Shown: in pieces, positions 10,490-22,199 of the stretch
How positions within the stretch are numbered: the first letter of the stretch is position 1
Layout of the letters: the number at the start of each line of letters is the position of its first letter
Source: Conoideocrella luteorostrata
Taxonomy: Eukaryota; Ascomycota; Sordariomycetes; Hypocreales; Clavicipitaceae
Length of the DNA stretch: 64,000 nucleotides
Direction of reading: 5' to 3'
NCBI GenBank assembly: GCA_032433595.1
Contig: JASWJB010000083.1
Coordinates: 62,001 to 126,000, forward strand
The notes under the pieces: generated by a model
What the model saw: only the letters and a program-made list of their open reading frames with translations
The model's database searches: none
Told to the model about the DNA's origin: nothing
Made by a program: the position numbers and the translations under genes

Positions 10490-11277
10490 GATTCCTTGTC
10501 CAGCTTTTCCGGCCAGCCGTGTTCCTCCAGCAGGCGTTTGTATTGCTGTTTTGCAGCGTTAGTCTTACAAATGTAGAACGGCCAAAAGCCTCGATTGACA
10601 GATAAGAAGGTGTGATGTGCGGAATTCAGTGCAAAATGACCTACCCTGCCTTCGGTGCAATTACCGGCTTGAATGTATGGCCAGCGGTCGTCCCCGCCGG
10701 GCACGGGGATGAGCAAGAGCTTCTTCACATGGCCGTAGACCTCGTCAAAGAATTCCTCCACCTCCATTTGATGTCCGTATTTCTTCCAGGGTAGCTCCTC
10801 CGGAGCATCGTCATCCACGAGCCACGATGAGCAGTCGTACACGGCTCCCTCGTCGACGTCGAGGACCCAGACATCTACTCTACAGTCACTTGCCAGGGCA
10901 ATCATGCCCGGCGGAGTGACAAGACCATCAAAGGGCATGAGCTGTTCGTGAAAGAACGTGTCGGCGTCTTCGGGGTGTCCTTCTGCGTAAAAGTCGGCTT
11001 CATGCAAATAGGAGACGGACCGGCACTGTTCGTGAATCTGCCAGTGGTTGGATGTGCCTGCGTTCCTGTTGCGGCGAAGATAGGGGAGGTGTTTTAGGAG
11101 GTCTATGACCGTCTCGGATCGACCTGCCGGCGCCAACAGTTCCATCGCTAATTGCTTGTCTGTCCAGCCTGTTGGCGGCGGCCGGAGTATATCTGATGCT
11201 TCGATGTACGCCATCTCGACTAGGAGGTCATAGTACCGCTCCATGCAGCGGACCACTGTGTCGCGATCATAAGGCAT
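10453..11277 (-). CDS. Conserved fungal hypothetical protein, single exon
   Basis: The frame is clean, 274 residues, starting at the ATG at 11277 (MPYDRDTVVRCMERYY); the upstream GTG extension is unlikely to be used. It has no signal peptide and no membrane segment. The composition is that of a soluble, mildly acidic protein rich in aromatic residues. I recall similar single-exon proteins in Sordariomycete genomes but cannot name a domain or function. Its 3' end converges on the dead LysM gene. Confidence 0.65.
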   Translation of the reverse strand: MPYDRDTVVRCMERYYDLLVEMAYIEASDILRPPPTGWTDKQLAMELLAPAGRSETVIDLLKHLPYLRRNRNAGTSNHWQIHEQCRSVSYLHEADFYAEGHPEDADTFFHEQLMPFDGLVTPPGMIALASDCRVDVWVLDVDEGAVYDCSSWLVDDDAPEELPWKKYGHQMEVEEFFDEVYGHVKKLLLIPVPGGDDRWPYIQAGNCTEGRVGHFALNSAHHTFLSVNRGFWPFYICKTNAAKQQYKRLLEEHGWPEKLDKESYLESLKVHRRA

Positions 11278-12378
11278 CCCGCACACGATCTTGCAAGCTC
11301 GGCCGATGTTCGGACCCTTGTGTAATTTAGAGTATGTTTAAGTTAGGGTCATCAAATGTCAGTTGATGAAGGGAATTCCTGCGCCTAAAATAAGAGGGTG
11401 GCTAGTGTTCTAGGCACCTAATTGTTTGGCGGAAGGTGACACATCCTATTTTCGCCGTCCCGTGCGGAGCGGTCCAGGTCCAAGCTTTGGATCCCGTGGC
11501 CTCGCTGATTTTTAGCGCTGTAGCGAGCTTTGCGGCCTGTTTTAATCATGTGGCACGGAGAAAGGGATAAGGAGAAAGGGCTTCTCCCCGGAAGCGAAGG
11601 CGAACGCCCGGAAGAACCTCGATGAGATGGAATCGTTGTCGCTTCCTCGTGGTTGAAGATGGCGCAAGAGAGAGGCTGCCCCGTGGGGGAGAGTTCAAGT
11701 GTGAGGCGACCCGTCATCCACTTGGTACGGTGGCACCGCACCGCCTTGGTTGGCTGATTGGCTGCCGCAGCATTGGAGATGTGCTCACACATCATGCATT
11801 TACAAGATGAAGACGACGGTGAACTGCTGAATGATATCTAACCGACTTTCCGAGAACCCCTGCATAGTACTATCAATCGACCGTAGTTCTGGATTAGTCC
11901 TCATTTTTGCCGCACGCAGCGGTTCTTGGCATGATCCAGTCAATGCTGCGGTAAATATCTTCCCATACGTGAGTCCTCCATCCTAGAATGCGGTCAAGAT
12001 TCTCCGCGGCCCCATTTGAATATTTTTCTTGCATGTCTTTGGGCGGCATTAGGTAGTACTATTTCATGGATATAATATTTTCGACGATCCGGAACAATAA
12101 AGGCAGTAACAAGTAAAAGAAACATATAAAGACGGCTTCTTTCTTCGTTGTCGCGCGCGAGATTAAGTAACGTGACAAGTTCTGATGTGGTACACATAAT
12201 GGACTACCTACGACAACCCTTCGAACGTAGCCTAGCCAACACGTAACACTCCGCAGAGGCGAAAGAGTAACCATCACATGCCGTTGCTTAAGGCCCCACC
12301 GACAAGGTAGACAGACATTAAGCCGATGGAGACACGGGCTTGATGCGCTTATTAGCACTCAAGCTGGCAAATAAATTA
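11278..12378. other. Intergenic, no gene recognised
   Basis: Short frames only. The GC-richer patch at 11420-11800 gives overlapping frames on both strands without family resemblance. Confidence 0.5.
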
Positions 12379-12384
12379 GTAAAC

Positions 12385-12691
12385 TATGAATGCAAAATCT
12401 ATTTATACTTGTGATAATAAGCCTTATTAGTACTGTAAGACTTAATTGGGTAAGAGAGGCTGCGGAAAGGTTACGATATATGCGTAATATTGATGTCAAA
12501 ACTGTCACAAATATGAGCCAGTTACAGATCCTGGAACATAGGGGATGTTGTGAGACAACCCTCCGGTACCGGGAATGTCAGAATTCCTAGATATTAATCA
12601 ACTATAAGAAGAGGTCTAATTCCTCGTCGATTAGCTAGAATACAAGGACAATTCCACTGCTCTAGACATCCATAGCTGCTCACTTGTGACA
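12385..12691. repeat. Solo LTR, copy 2 of the TGTCAC/GTGACA family
   Basis: The 3' part (about 12595-12691) closely matches the copy at 21811-22164: an AAGAGG...AATTCC segment, then GCTAGAA...CAAGGAC, then CCATAGCTGCTCACTTGTGACA. It is flanked by GTAAAC on both sides (12379-12384 and 12692-12697), a probable target duplication. Its 5' tip reads TATGAATGC rather than TGTCAC, so the first bases have changed. Confidence 0.7.
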
Positions 12692-12697
12692 GTAAAC

Positions 12698-15600
12698 GAC
12701 GTGAGGAATGGACTATGGATTAGCTACCTCTCTCAGATCAAGGACAGAAGCCTTATCAGCTCTGGTGCTGCCAGCATCGCAGAGAGCCGGGGGAATAGTT
12801 AGCCAGCTATGCAGCATGTCTCTGGCAACGCTTGTGGGCATTCGAAAATGCCATACTCCACGCCGAAGGGAAAACAGCAATTACCACGTTTGTGCTTTCC
12901 AACATTGCTTAGAGTGTAGCTATTGTTACCTCTGCGGGACACATATTCTGGTCTGTCGTGCTTTCTCGTCGAGAAATGCTTGCGCAGCAACATACCCTGT
13001 GCTTTTGGCACAGATCCAACAGACAGTGTAGCGGTCCGCAGCGGCCGTTCTTGGCTCGGCACTTTGGCTCGTCAGTGTCGCAGTTCGGGCACAAACTCTG
13101 TGTCAAGCGTCGTCCTCAGCTGGCTTTCCTTCTCCAACAAACCGAGTAGGAGCGCAACGCCCGCCAGGACATGCAATGAACGAACATTTTGCGATTGATA
13201 GAGTTTCCGTGACTTATAAACCACAAGCTTCAAAACCTGGCAGTCTTTCCTGCTATTAGTTACACCGTCAGCGTTCTGGAGGCGGTTCTAATCATTAGTT
13301 TCGGCCCCCCTGTTAAACGTATTACGCTGTCCGATATTGAAATTCCTTCGGCACTAGTGTTTGAGCGCCCGCGATGATAGCAACGTTTGAAATTTTGCTT
13401 TCTACAGCAATACTGATCAACATACTACTAATCATCTTGCAAATTCCAGACTGTAACACCAAGTTTATTGCAAATTACTCTATTGCCAGTGGGATTTCAG
13501 TAAACTCTCCAACGAATTTTCGAATTATCTCCACACCCGAAGTTTTTAATTTCCGTTCCCTCGAGTTAGCGCCGCTCAGCTCTCCATCATAGCTCAAGAC
13601 CCTTCAAACTGAGCTGTACATACATATATCGCAGAGCATCCTCAAAATTCACGGTGCCAATACTCGTTTTTGGCTTCTTGCTTCAAATGGATTAGGGATT
13701 ACAAAGATCATGAGATGACGTCGACCCCTTAAAATTGCACTAATTTAAGTCTCACTAAGTGCCAACAATAGATGAGCGAATGCTTTCATTATACGGTTTT
13801 GGTGTTGGTGTGTGCAATCCGATTCGGGCAGTCGTTGCGAAGGAAAGAAATTTGTAAGAGTTACAAACGGTAGGCCATAAGAATCTTAACTTGAAGGGGT
13901 TCGTGGAACTAAAGGTTGGTAAGCCGACGGGCACCGAAACCCGGGTGTCGAGTTTCCTTAGCCGCATATTCTGAACCACCAAGGAGACGGACGTAAGACG
14001 GTGTTAATGTCCCGTACAGTGGAGAAACCGAGGATTTGTATAACGTAAAACAACGAATAACAACTCTCCCCAACGATGGCCTGTGTCAGTGCAGGTCGAA
14101 ACATGTTATCTATCTCTTACTCCATATCAGGACGCGTAGGTGCTCAACTGCACAATTAGAAATACTGGTCGCTTCTCGTAGCAAATATGTCTAGGACACT
14201 ACAAATCATGCGGAGACACATTAGTTTAAATTGCTGAAGTGCTTCGCCGCTCTACTAGCTATGATCTTGTCGGGGTTTTCTGTTACCGCCGCTTTACACA
14301 TCCTCTGATGCTCTCGTTGCCTCTGCGTCATAGAGAAGGCATTCCAACAGTCCTTGCGCTGCCAATGGGCTTCCAATTAGGCATTATTAAGCATTAGAAG
14401 AGTTTTATAAAAATAGCGGTTCATTAGCTGATTCTGCCGGCATGACAACATGAGTCGTTTTGTCACAGAGAACAGCATAAACCAGACACCACCATCCCAT
14501 GTGTCCCAGTTATCCCCTTAAATCCGGCCGCGACGCCTTCACAGCTACTGACATCATTTGCTCCTTGCCGAGATCCGGCTGATGATGGCTAAAATATGAG
14601 AAGTATGAAGAGCTCTCAATATAACCAACTCAGCCACAGCCCATACAACCCAGTTCAGGCAGGTTGCCGGCCGGCACTGCGATCGCCAGCACTAAAGTCA
14701 CTGCCCATCTAAGCAGGGCGCTCTGTGTAGATCACTCGTGATTCGCCCACGGGGACAGAGACTCCCCAGCCCTAATCGGCAGTGTATCCATTGGCGACCC
14801 CGTTGTGGAGAGATTAGCAGTGACGATCGCATGACAGTCATCACACCTAAAAGGATCGGCAACGATGACTAAGGGGATATTTTTATAGACGGCACTTGAC
14901 GTCCAATGCCGTTCCGACGGGGTAGCAGACCGAACAAAACGGCTTACGCGACTAGTCGACCTGGGGTTAGCGGAAGTCGCCACAACCGCAGCAAAAAGAG
15001 CCAACACAGGCTGCGCCTTGGCTGCTTGGGTTCAGCGTCTTCACAATAGCGGATCATCGGCACCACCATCTACTCGACAATTGAAACTCAAATTGTCCGT
15101 GCATGCTGTCCATCATATCCTCTGCTGAGTATTCCGTTAGTTACTGACTAGCCGTCGAAGCTGTGGCTAGTGGAAGGATTCCTTTGCAAGCCAATGGATG
15201 CCCTAGTCCGACATTGACGTGGCGCGACGTGGCTGCTGACGGGCTGAACATTTCGGAAATTTCGCTTGTCTAAACCCCTTGGGCAAAATAGCAACGTCAT
15301 TGGAAACAGAGACATCGCCTCATTGGTAATAAGGCTCTGTATTGAGCTGAGGTGAGATTAACAGGTCGTAGCCATTTAAATCGTAGATTTTAATATCCAG
15401 CGCTTGTACGGAGTTCTCCGTATTGCGCATTGATTGACATGTCTAGCTTCAAACATGGCGCGGCCGAACATGCAAGACAGCCTCGTTCTATTTCAGGCAT
15501 AATTATGACGTATTGTTTCACGCTGCTGTCAGCAAAAAGTTTAGAATATCTAAAATTTCTACTCCGTACGGGGTACCGAGTACTCCACAGTGTAATTAGA

Positions 15601-15757
15601 CTTATGTTTTGTACGTGGTCGTGAGAGGCTGGTTGGCTGGGCTGGCATCGGATCTCGGGCGTACAGGCTTGCCAACCCCAGACAATGAAGCGGACAATCG
15701 CCGGCGACGATCCGTCAGGCTGTGCTCTGTAGAGACGAGCAGGCTGGCCTCAAGAAA
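12698..15757. other. Long gene-poor stretch with two doubtful secreted-protein remnants
   Basis: I see no complete gene. On the minus strand near 13200-12930 a hydrophobic leader-like frame (VLAGVALLLGLLEKE) is followed, in another frame, by a cysteine-rich text (CPNCDTDEPKC, then C-rich to a GTATGT donor). Near 15030-14732 on the minus strand another frame begins with a signal-peptide-like VLALFAAVVATSANP but lacks an ATG. Both may be decayed small secreted protein genes. Confidence 0.35.
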
Positions 15758-15761
15758 TGTA

Positions 15762-15767
15762 TATAAA
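15762..15767 (+). promoter_or_regulatory. TATA box of the secreted cysteine-rich protein gene
   Basis: TATAAA lies about 125 bp upstream of the ATG. It is followed by a CT- and CA-rich, G-poor leader (about 15785-15891), a pattern often seen in strongly expressed fungal genes for small secreted proteins. Confidence 0.65.
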
Positions 15768-15891
15768 GGCGGCATGAATCTTCTCTTTCGAACTTAAATC
15801 ATCAACTCAAACACATCAAACTTCACTCTTACTTTCACAAACAACAAACAATATCAACACAACACAACTTCACCCAGCTACAACTATCAAA

Positions 15892-16355
15892 ATGAAGACC
15901 TCCGCAATCGTTTCCATTCTCACCGCCATGGCTACCGTCTCCGTCGCGAGCCCCAGCGCTCTCCCGATGGGAGTCGAGGTCGTTGAGCGTGACGGCATGA
16001 CCATCGTTCGCGAAGTTGTAAGTGAAAAGGAGCTCTTGTCTATCTACACTGCCCCATCAGCAGAATCTGAAGCTTACAATAACTGCAATTTAGCCGCACG
16101 AACTTCTCGGCCGGGACCTGAAGTCGCGATGCAGAGAGTGCGTCGGCCAGGGTGGTAAATGCACCATCGGCGACGGAAGCTGCTTTGCTGAGAACCCTGC
16201 CTGTGAGTAACGCTGAGCTTTGTCTGGCAATTCTATGCCATTGTGGTTTTCGGCTATGCTAACTAGGTATTACAGTGTACTGCACTTGGTGCGGCGATAA
16301 GTGCGGATCCAGGTGTGTTCGCCAGGGACAGACTTGCCAGCAAACTTGCATTTAA
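15892..16355 (+). CDS. Small secreted cysteine-rich protein (candidate effector)
   Basis: Three exons (15892-16017, 16094-16202, 16276-16355) give a 104-residue protein. Introns have GTAAGT and GTGAGT donors, and the second has a GCTAAC branch point. Residues 1-19 form a signal peptide ending around TVSVA, followed by a propeptide-like acidic segment (VEVVERDGMTIVREV). The C-terminal 60 residues carry ten cysteines, including CREC, CTWCGDKC and CQQTC, enough for five disulfides. I do not recognise a named family; the pattern resembles small secreted effectors or antimicrobial peptides. The reading is supported by intron phases and by cysteine density rising only in the spliced frame. A retroelement LTR begins about 25 bp after the stop. 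Confidence 0.8.
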
Positions 16356-16379
16356 ACCCTGCGTCGAGCAGTCATGACC

Positions 16380-16655
16380 TATGAATTGCACGTCAAGTTA
16401 AGCATGATGCATTCATAGTGCTTACGAAGATGAGAAGGATGGCTCGTTTGGGCTGGTTTGCTTTGGACAGGATTTTGAGGGGGATTTCTCACACTAGCAC
16501 TTTGGGACATGGAATGATTAGCATGGCTGGTATTGACGTCAGCGGCTGTCAATCAGTAATCTCGACTATACGAAGAGGTTTAGTTTCTCGTCAACTAGCT
16601 AGAAATTCAAGAACCAAATCCGCTAATGAATTAATCCTGTGGTTGCCTTGTGACA
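16380..16655. repeat. Solo LTR remnant, copy 3
   Basis: The start TATGAATTGC resembles the start of copy 2 (TATGAATGC). The interior has CGAAGAGGTTTAGTTTCTCG and CAACTAGCTAGAA, parallel to copy 2, and the end is CCTTGTGACA. Flanks TGACC and TGGAC do not match, so the target duplication has decayed or my left edge is a few bases off. Confidence 0.5.
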
Positions 16656-17838
16656 TGGACTCATGGTTAGAATAGGCTCAGTCAGAGCTTGGTGTAGCGC
16701 CTTGGATCTAGGGGGTGTACTTCGTATTAATACGGAGTACGGAGTACAGTAATTACTGTTTACTTGACGAAATTGCATGGAGAATGAGCCCATGGCTCAT
16801 GATGTCATTTTTGAGGCTGGTTAAGTACTAATCCCCTTCGTACAATCCCTGAAAGCAGGTGAGCAATCGACGTGAAAATAATCTGCCTGAAATTTATTGA
16901 GCATGATTAGCCATGCGCCAAGCTCCTCGTTCAACAGTTCTTCGACAAAGAAATGCATGGGTTCGTACGGAGTACTTATTCGAAGTTATCTTTACGGATA
17001 TAAATAAGGAGACAAAGATGTGTTACGGCAGGGGTATATTGCATGACATGATATTTCTCGGTCGATAAGCTGTGGCTGCTTACAATTACCACTCCAAGTA
17101 CTCCGTACTCCGTACTCCGTAATTGATCGCTCTAAGCCCCAGAGCACCAGCACAAGCTCTGGCACCCGACCGCCTGCATCCTAGGGATCCACCGAGTCCA
17201 GATGACCTGCAGCACCGCTCAGCTCCTACGAAGTAGTTTCATTGATTGGCCTGGCCGACGTAGTTAGGGGCGAAGCAGGCTCTCTATGTTTGGCTTCAAT
17301 GGGGACAATAGGTTTGCCCAGTTTCCCAACAACTCCATCTTCCACTGTTCCCAACTGTACATTGTACTCCATCGACATCGGCATCCGGGAAATTATACCA
17401 AGCACATCACGTTTGCAAATGTCTCCCTACAAAAAAAGCGAAAACTCAATGCTCAACTAAGCCACGCAGAGTGAGAGGGATATATCAATCTTCCATCTCT
17501 AATAGACGTTCGACCCACGGAGGAGTAAAAGAGCAGAACGCATATGCTGAAATGGGATATGCCGAGCTGGCTTGTCAAATTGGGGACGGTTGTGGATATA
17601 GCCGACAAAATATGCCGAACCAGCATGATTCACATAATTCTCTAGTTACCGTTATCTGCCGATACAAAATTGCTCGGCTGGTTTGACGAGTCTCTTTTCC
17701 CGGTCTATGATCAGCAAACACCAAACGCCTCGACTCCTTGTACCGATAATTTCCAGGTATCACTTCATATTCATATTCGCCCTAGTTAGCAATGTTAGGA
17801 TGTATCTCAGAGTGTTAGCGTACTGTGAAGATAATGCC
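16656..17838. other. Intergenic with clustered TACTCCGTA motifs
   Basis: No gene is visible. The 9-mer TACTCCGTA or its complement occurs at 16731, 16738, 16966, 17099, 17106 and 17113, the last three overlapping in tandem with a 7-bp period. Confidence 0.6.
17099..17121. repeat. Tandem TACTCCG units
   Basis: Three overlapping TACTCCGTA copies with a 7-bp step. The same 9-mer is scattered through the whole window. Confidence 0.8.
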
Positions 17839-18690
17839 TTACTGGTCCAAGCCCAAGTAGTCTGAAGCGGCCAGAAGCTCCAAGCACAGCTCTACAGGAA
17901 TGTCCATATCGGGAACATCGTCACTATTCCGGTAACGGTACCAATAGTGGAAGTACTCGACCACTTTGTCGAGAACCATGCCACTACATGCACGAAACAG
18001 AAGAAAATGTCAGCTGCGGGTCGTCAACGGAGCAGCACAAGCACAAACGACAAAGGATGTGGCGAGCCGTAGGCGCAGCTCGTCACCATGTCAGTTCAAG
18101 TGTAGTTAGAACATCAGCCAGACCACCCAGCTAAAAAGCGGTGTTCTGTCACGGATGCAAGATAAAACTCAATGCATCGTGTTTGCTCTGTCTTCATCCC
18201 ATGGGAAGGATCCAAGTAGCGTGTTGTTCTGCGGTGGTGTGCAGTCGAGTCACTTTGCACGTAGCTGAGCTCACCTCATTTCTTGAAATACGCAGCGTGC
18301 ATCTTTAGCCTCAGCAAATTGGCCTGCACTTGTTGTGAGCTGACGTGACGTGAACCAGGACTAGGCGCCGTGGTGGCAAAATGACATTCACGCACTCCTC
18401 ACATCGAGCATGCCCTTGATGATGGGGCTGACCAGAGCCGCCTCGCGCAGGACAACGAATTCGAATCCATCCCCTGACACGAGCGTGACATACTTGCTTG
18501 GTGTCTGCAGCATCGCCATGGTAGTGAGCGGGCGACAAGACTGGTTGAAGGCGAGGAATGTTGAAGGAAGAAGTTGAGCGGAGCGAGCAAGAAAATTTAG
18601 TTGAGTGAATGTGGAGTTCTCATTTCCGTCGCTAGTCTCGTCACGCGCAAGGCCTTGTTCACGCGACTCCACCGGCTCCACTTTCGACAT
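17839..18690 (-). CDS. elc1: Elongin C (Skp1/BTB-fold ubiquitin-ligase adaptor)
   Basis: The core is YVTLVSGDGFEFVVLREA, then SPIIKGMLDVRS, then QFAEAKDARCVFQEMS, then VLDKVVEYFHYWYRYRN and a C-terminus LCLELLAASDYLGLDQ, the full elongin C fold. Exons are 18690-18396, 18323-18275 and 17983-17839. Within the first, an optional intron (18672-18505, ending CTGCAG) would join MSKVEP to TPSKYV and give about 106 residues, the usual size; unspliced it reads about 162 residues with an unrelated N-terminal extension. Elongin C links substrate receptors to cullin scaffolds and, in yeast, works in Rpb1 degradation. It is a conserved gene, out of character with the repeat-rich surroundings. Confidence 0.88.
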
Positions 18691-19209
18691 CGTTCATTGA
18701 ACAAAGCAACAAAAGCTACGTACAAGCAAGGCGTCTGGATACGGACCAACCGGGATGGTGATGATGAATGGTAAGAACGTAAAGATGAGGGCGGAAAGAC
18801 ATCGCCGAAAGTGAATCATCATTCCATCCACCGATTACCGGCAATAGACTAGATTGGTACATTCCGTCAACGAAGCCCAGTTCATTGATGCTGAAACCCC
18901 AATCGCCATCTAAACATGAAGAATCGGGATGCACACAGTGCGTGTTTTGATACCAAGTTTTATGAAAATCGACCAAAATCTTTTACAGCATGCTACTCAG
19001 TATTTTAAATTATTGACTTAGTGGTCTGATTGTCAGAGACTTGCCGGCGGCGGATTGGATGATTTGTGCAGGAGGTTATGGTGGCATTATGGGGACTCAA
19101 CGGAAGGTGGCCGTGAATTCCATCACCAGGTTCATCAGAGATATGTGGACTGAGCGCCATATTATAGGTTTAGTAAGAGCGCTTAGAGAACTTAGTTGTC
19201 AGACCTGAT
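18691..19209. other. Intergenic between elongin C and the GMC gene
   Basis: It holds the elongin C 5' region and the 3' side of the GMC gene. No coding or structural signal is seen. Confidence 0.5.
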
Positions 19210-21388
19210 TCACTCGTCCTTCCAGTCCTGCTTGATCAAGTCTGCTGCCTTCTCTGCGAATGCATACACAGTAGCTTGCGAATTCGCAGTACTAATAAGT
19301 GGGATAGCACTCGCGTCAACAACCCGTAGCCCTTCCACACCATAAACATTTAGGTGAGAGTCCACAACTCCGTTTTTGTCGCGTGGCAACATTGCACAGG
19401 AACCAGCAAAATGCCACATAGAGACCAGGTTCTTTCGAGCGTAAGTTTTCGCAGCCTCCAGATCCCCTTGAAAATCTGCAAGTGGATCACGGAATTTTAG
19501 AGGCTGTTCCAGGACCGGCACAAATTGGGATGATTGTGCCAAGGGCTTGATGCGTAGCATGTGTCGTGCTATGACCTCTACATCAAGAGCATTCGACAGG
19601 TAACCAGGATCAATAATCGGAGAGTCTCCGGGATCGGCAGAAGCACTTTGAACATCAATTAGCTTTTACGAGAGAACTAGAGCATATGAATACCCTGGAA
19701 TAGAGCACCGTCTCTGTAATATCCTACAAGTGTAAGGGACATATGATTATTAGTGATAACTACTCACATGTGAACGGTTCCGCGTGAAAGCGGTTGAGAG
19801 AGCATTACACCAAATGTGACGAACTTTCCAGGCGATGCAGCTGGGGCGTTTTCATCATCATTAAGATCTTTAGCATAATTAGTCTGCCCCAAGGCAGCTA
19901 GATACGCAGCTGATGGTTGATTTGGGTCAAGAATAGTGGCTCGTGCTATGTCATAGTATGCCTGTGCCACGTTGTACCCTTGCTGGTTCTCTGGGGTGTA
20001 CTTGGTAAATAACGTCGTCAGAGCAGTTCTATCTTGTCCAACAAGAGGCAAATACGCATAGGTATGAACCCCTAGCGAAGCCAGTGGTCCATTTCCCGTT
20101 GTCTTGTATTCCTGCATTGCCTGATTGAAGGCCTCAGGCTCCTGTCTAATCAAAGAGTCTTTGGTTTGAAGGTTATTATTCGCCTTAAATGCAGTGTACA
20201 TTATCGGATGGTCTGTGATGTAGTCGTTAGTTTTCAAGCATTTAGAGAGCCAAAGAATCGTGAGTCGCTAAAATTCAGCTTGAGGTTGGGTAATTGTATA
20301 TAGAGCTGAGGGTAAGCCGAGAAAACTCAAGCCAGGAGCGTGCTTCGCGGGAATAACTGGGATCCTCCCAGTTGAAAAGAAAGGGCAGCTACTTACGTAC
20401 CCTGAAGATTCTGCCCTACCCCCGGTAGATTCACTGCCACATCTATGCCATGCTGGTGGAGAAGTTCTGCTCCGCCAATGCCAGAGAGCTCAAGCAGTTT
20501 GGGTGATTGGAAAGCACCAGCTGCAAGGATTACTTCTTTTCTTGCATTGACAGTTATTTTGGTGTCCTTATTTCTATATTGGATTCCCACAGCTTTAAGA
20601 GAATTGCCTGCACCGCTTTTGTTAAGGAGAATTCTCTCAACGTGTGTATTAGTCAGAACGTGGAGATTTCGTCGAAGCTTATTTGGCTTGTAATAGGCCG
20701 AGGCAGAGTAACTTCTCTGGCCATGGGAATCGATACTAGCAAGGCAGCTAAAGGCCCCCACAGAGCTATGGATAAATGGATCTCTGGAGCTGTTCTGCCC
20801 TGCACTGCGAAAGGTTTCGGTCCAAGCTTTACGAATAGGGTGCGTCTCATTACCAAAAGATGTCTGAATCGGACCTTTGGCATGGTTTAATTCAGGCCAG
20901 TCCTCAGTTGCCAGGTCCACCTTGGCATCATGAGATACTACCGGACTTCTATAAGCTTTCGAGAGATAGCCTTGCAGGGAGGCCCAGTTCCACCCAGGGT
21001 TGCCGAGCCTCTCCCATGAATTGATCGCATTCTCAAAGGGAGGAACAAATACTTGTGCATTGAGAGCACTGGATCCTCCGAGAGCCTTGCCCTGGTTGAG
21101 GCCAAGCACTCGGCCGTTGAGACCCGGCTGTCAAAGATGTGAGCCCCCTAAAGCGTTCACTCGGACATGGACGTTACGTACTTGAGGCTGAGAACGAAAC
21201 TTCCAGTCGGCTTCGGATCCAAGGAGTGCTGCATAGAATATGGGGATATTCACACGTGGATCCTCGGTTAAGTCGGAACCCGCTTCAAGAACCAGAACAG
21301 ACTTACTGACATCTTCGCTGAGCCGAGAAGCGACCGTCAAACCAGCCGTACCGCCGCCAACAATAATAAAATCATATTCTTCAGCCAT
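19210..21388 (-). CDS. GMC oxidoreductase (FAD-dependent alcohol/choline oxidase family)
   Basis: Four exons (21388-21182, 21127-20401, 20212-19768, 19645-19210) sum to 604 residues, the usual family size. The N-terminal FAD site is IIVGGGTAGLTVASRL; GMC signature 1 is GKALGGSSALNAQVF, signature 2 is AAGAFQSPKLLELSGIG, and the C-terminal catalytic segment is SMWHFAGSCAM with NSQATVYAFAE. Both the catalytic His and the distal Asn position are present, so the enzyme looks active. No signal peptide is seen, so it is probably intracellular. The substrate is unknown; relatives oxidise choline, glucose, aryl alcohols or polyketide intermediates, and no biosynthetic core enzyme lies near by. Confidence 0.9.
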
Positions 21389-21810
21389 TGTATAGAATCT
21401 GCGGATGTAACTTGATGTTAGAAGAGTCTCAGCAGAACTTGATTACCAGCCGTGGAAATATCAAGAACTTGCTTCAAAGGGGCATGTATATAGACATGAC
21501 AGACGGCTCTCATGCCTGAGGAAGATACCTAAACGTGGCTTCAAAGGCGGGTCTTTCTCCGTTGGTGCCACTGAGTTACATTCCGTAAGCTCCGGTGTTC
21601 TGCACGTTCATGCTGGTCAGGTTTTATTAATACTGCACACATTAAGCCTCGTGCGTAAATTGCGCGATTTTCACACCCAAACTAAGCGGGCACGTATGTT
21701 GTTGGTCTGCGTCAGTTCGCAACAACTGGTGTTCTGCTCCGTGCTTGCAGGTATTTGTACATGCTGTTGGGCCATGTTGGCCCGTCAAAGTAAGCCTGCT
21801 CAATGATAAG

Positions 21811-22164
21811 TGTCACAGGAAGCATTCCACAATAATGCACTCAATATCACCGAAAACACACAATGCGACCGGAATTATTCAACATCGTCGGAAGCATTCA
21901 AATTCAACAGAATCGTGCGACCGGAAGCATTCAATATCGTCAAAATTGAACGATGCCGAGGAATGCGCCCCGCACGAGGAATTCAACATCACCGGAAACG
22001 GACGATATCGACGATATCGTCAGAATCAATGGAATGGGATAAATGCACGAGAAGAGGAATATCGTAGAGATAAATAGCAGCCGAATTCCCGTCAATTAGA
22101 TAGAAATCAAGGACATTTTTCCACTGCCTTAGAGATCGACTTCCATAGCTGCTCACTTGTGACA
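21811..22164. repeat. Solo LTR with perfect target duplication, copy 4 (best copy)
   Basis: It starts TGTCACAGGAAGC, ends CTCACTTGTGACA, so the tips are the 6-bp inverted repeat TGTCAC/GTGACA, and it is flanked by ATAAG at 21806-21810 and 22165-22169. The interior repeats AAGCATTCAA-type and ATATCGTC-type words several times. No primer-binding site or coding part is attached, consistent with LTR-LTR recombination having removed the element body. Confidence 0.88.
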
Positions 22165-22199
22165 ATAAGACTCGCAAGGTCGGCGAAGTAGCTTCTTTG

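Noticed and set aside
19210..21388. Secondary-metabolite cluster around the GMC oxidoreductase
   Set aside because: No polyketide synthase, peptide synthetase, terpene cyclase or P450 lies nearby; the MFS gene at 35 kb is dead and distant.
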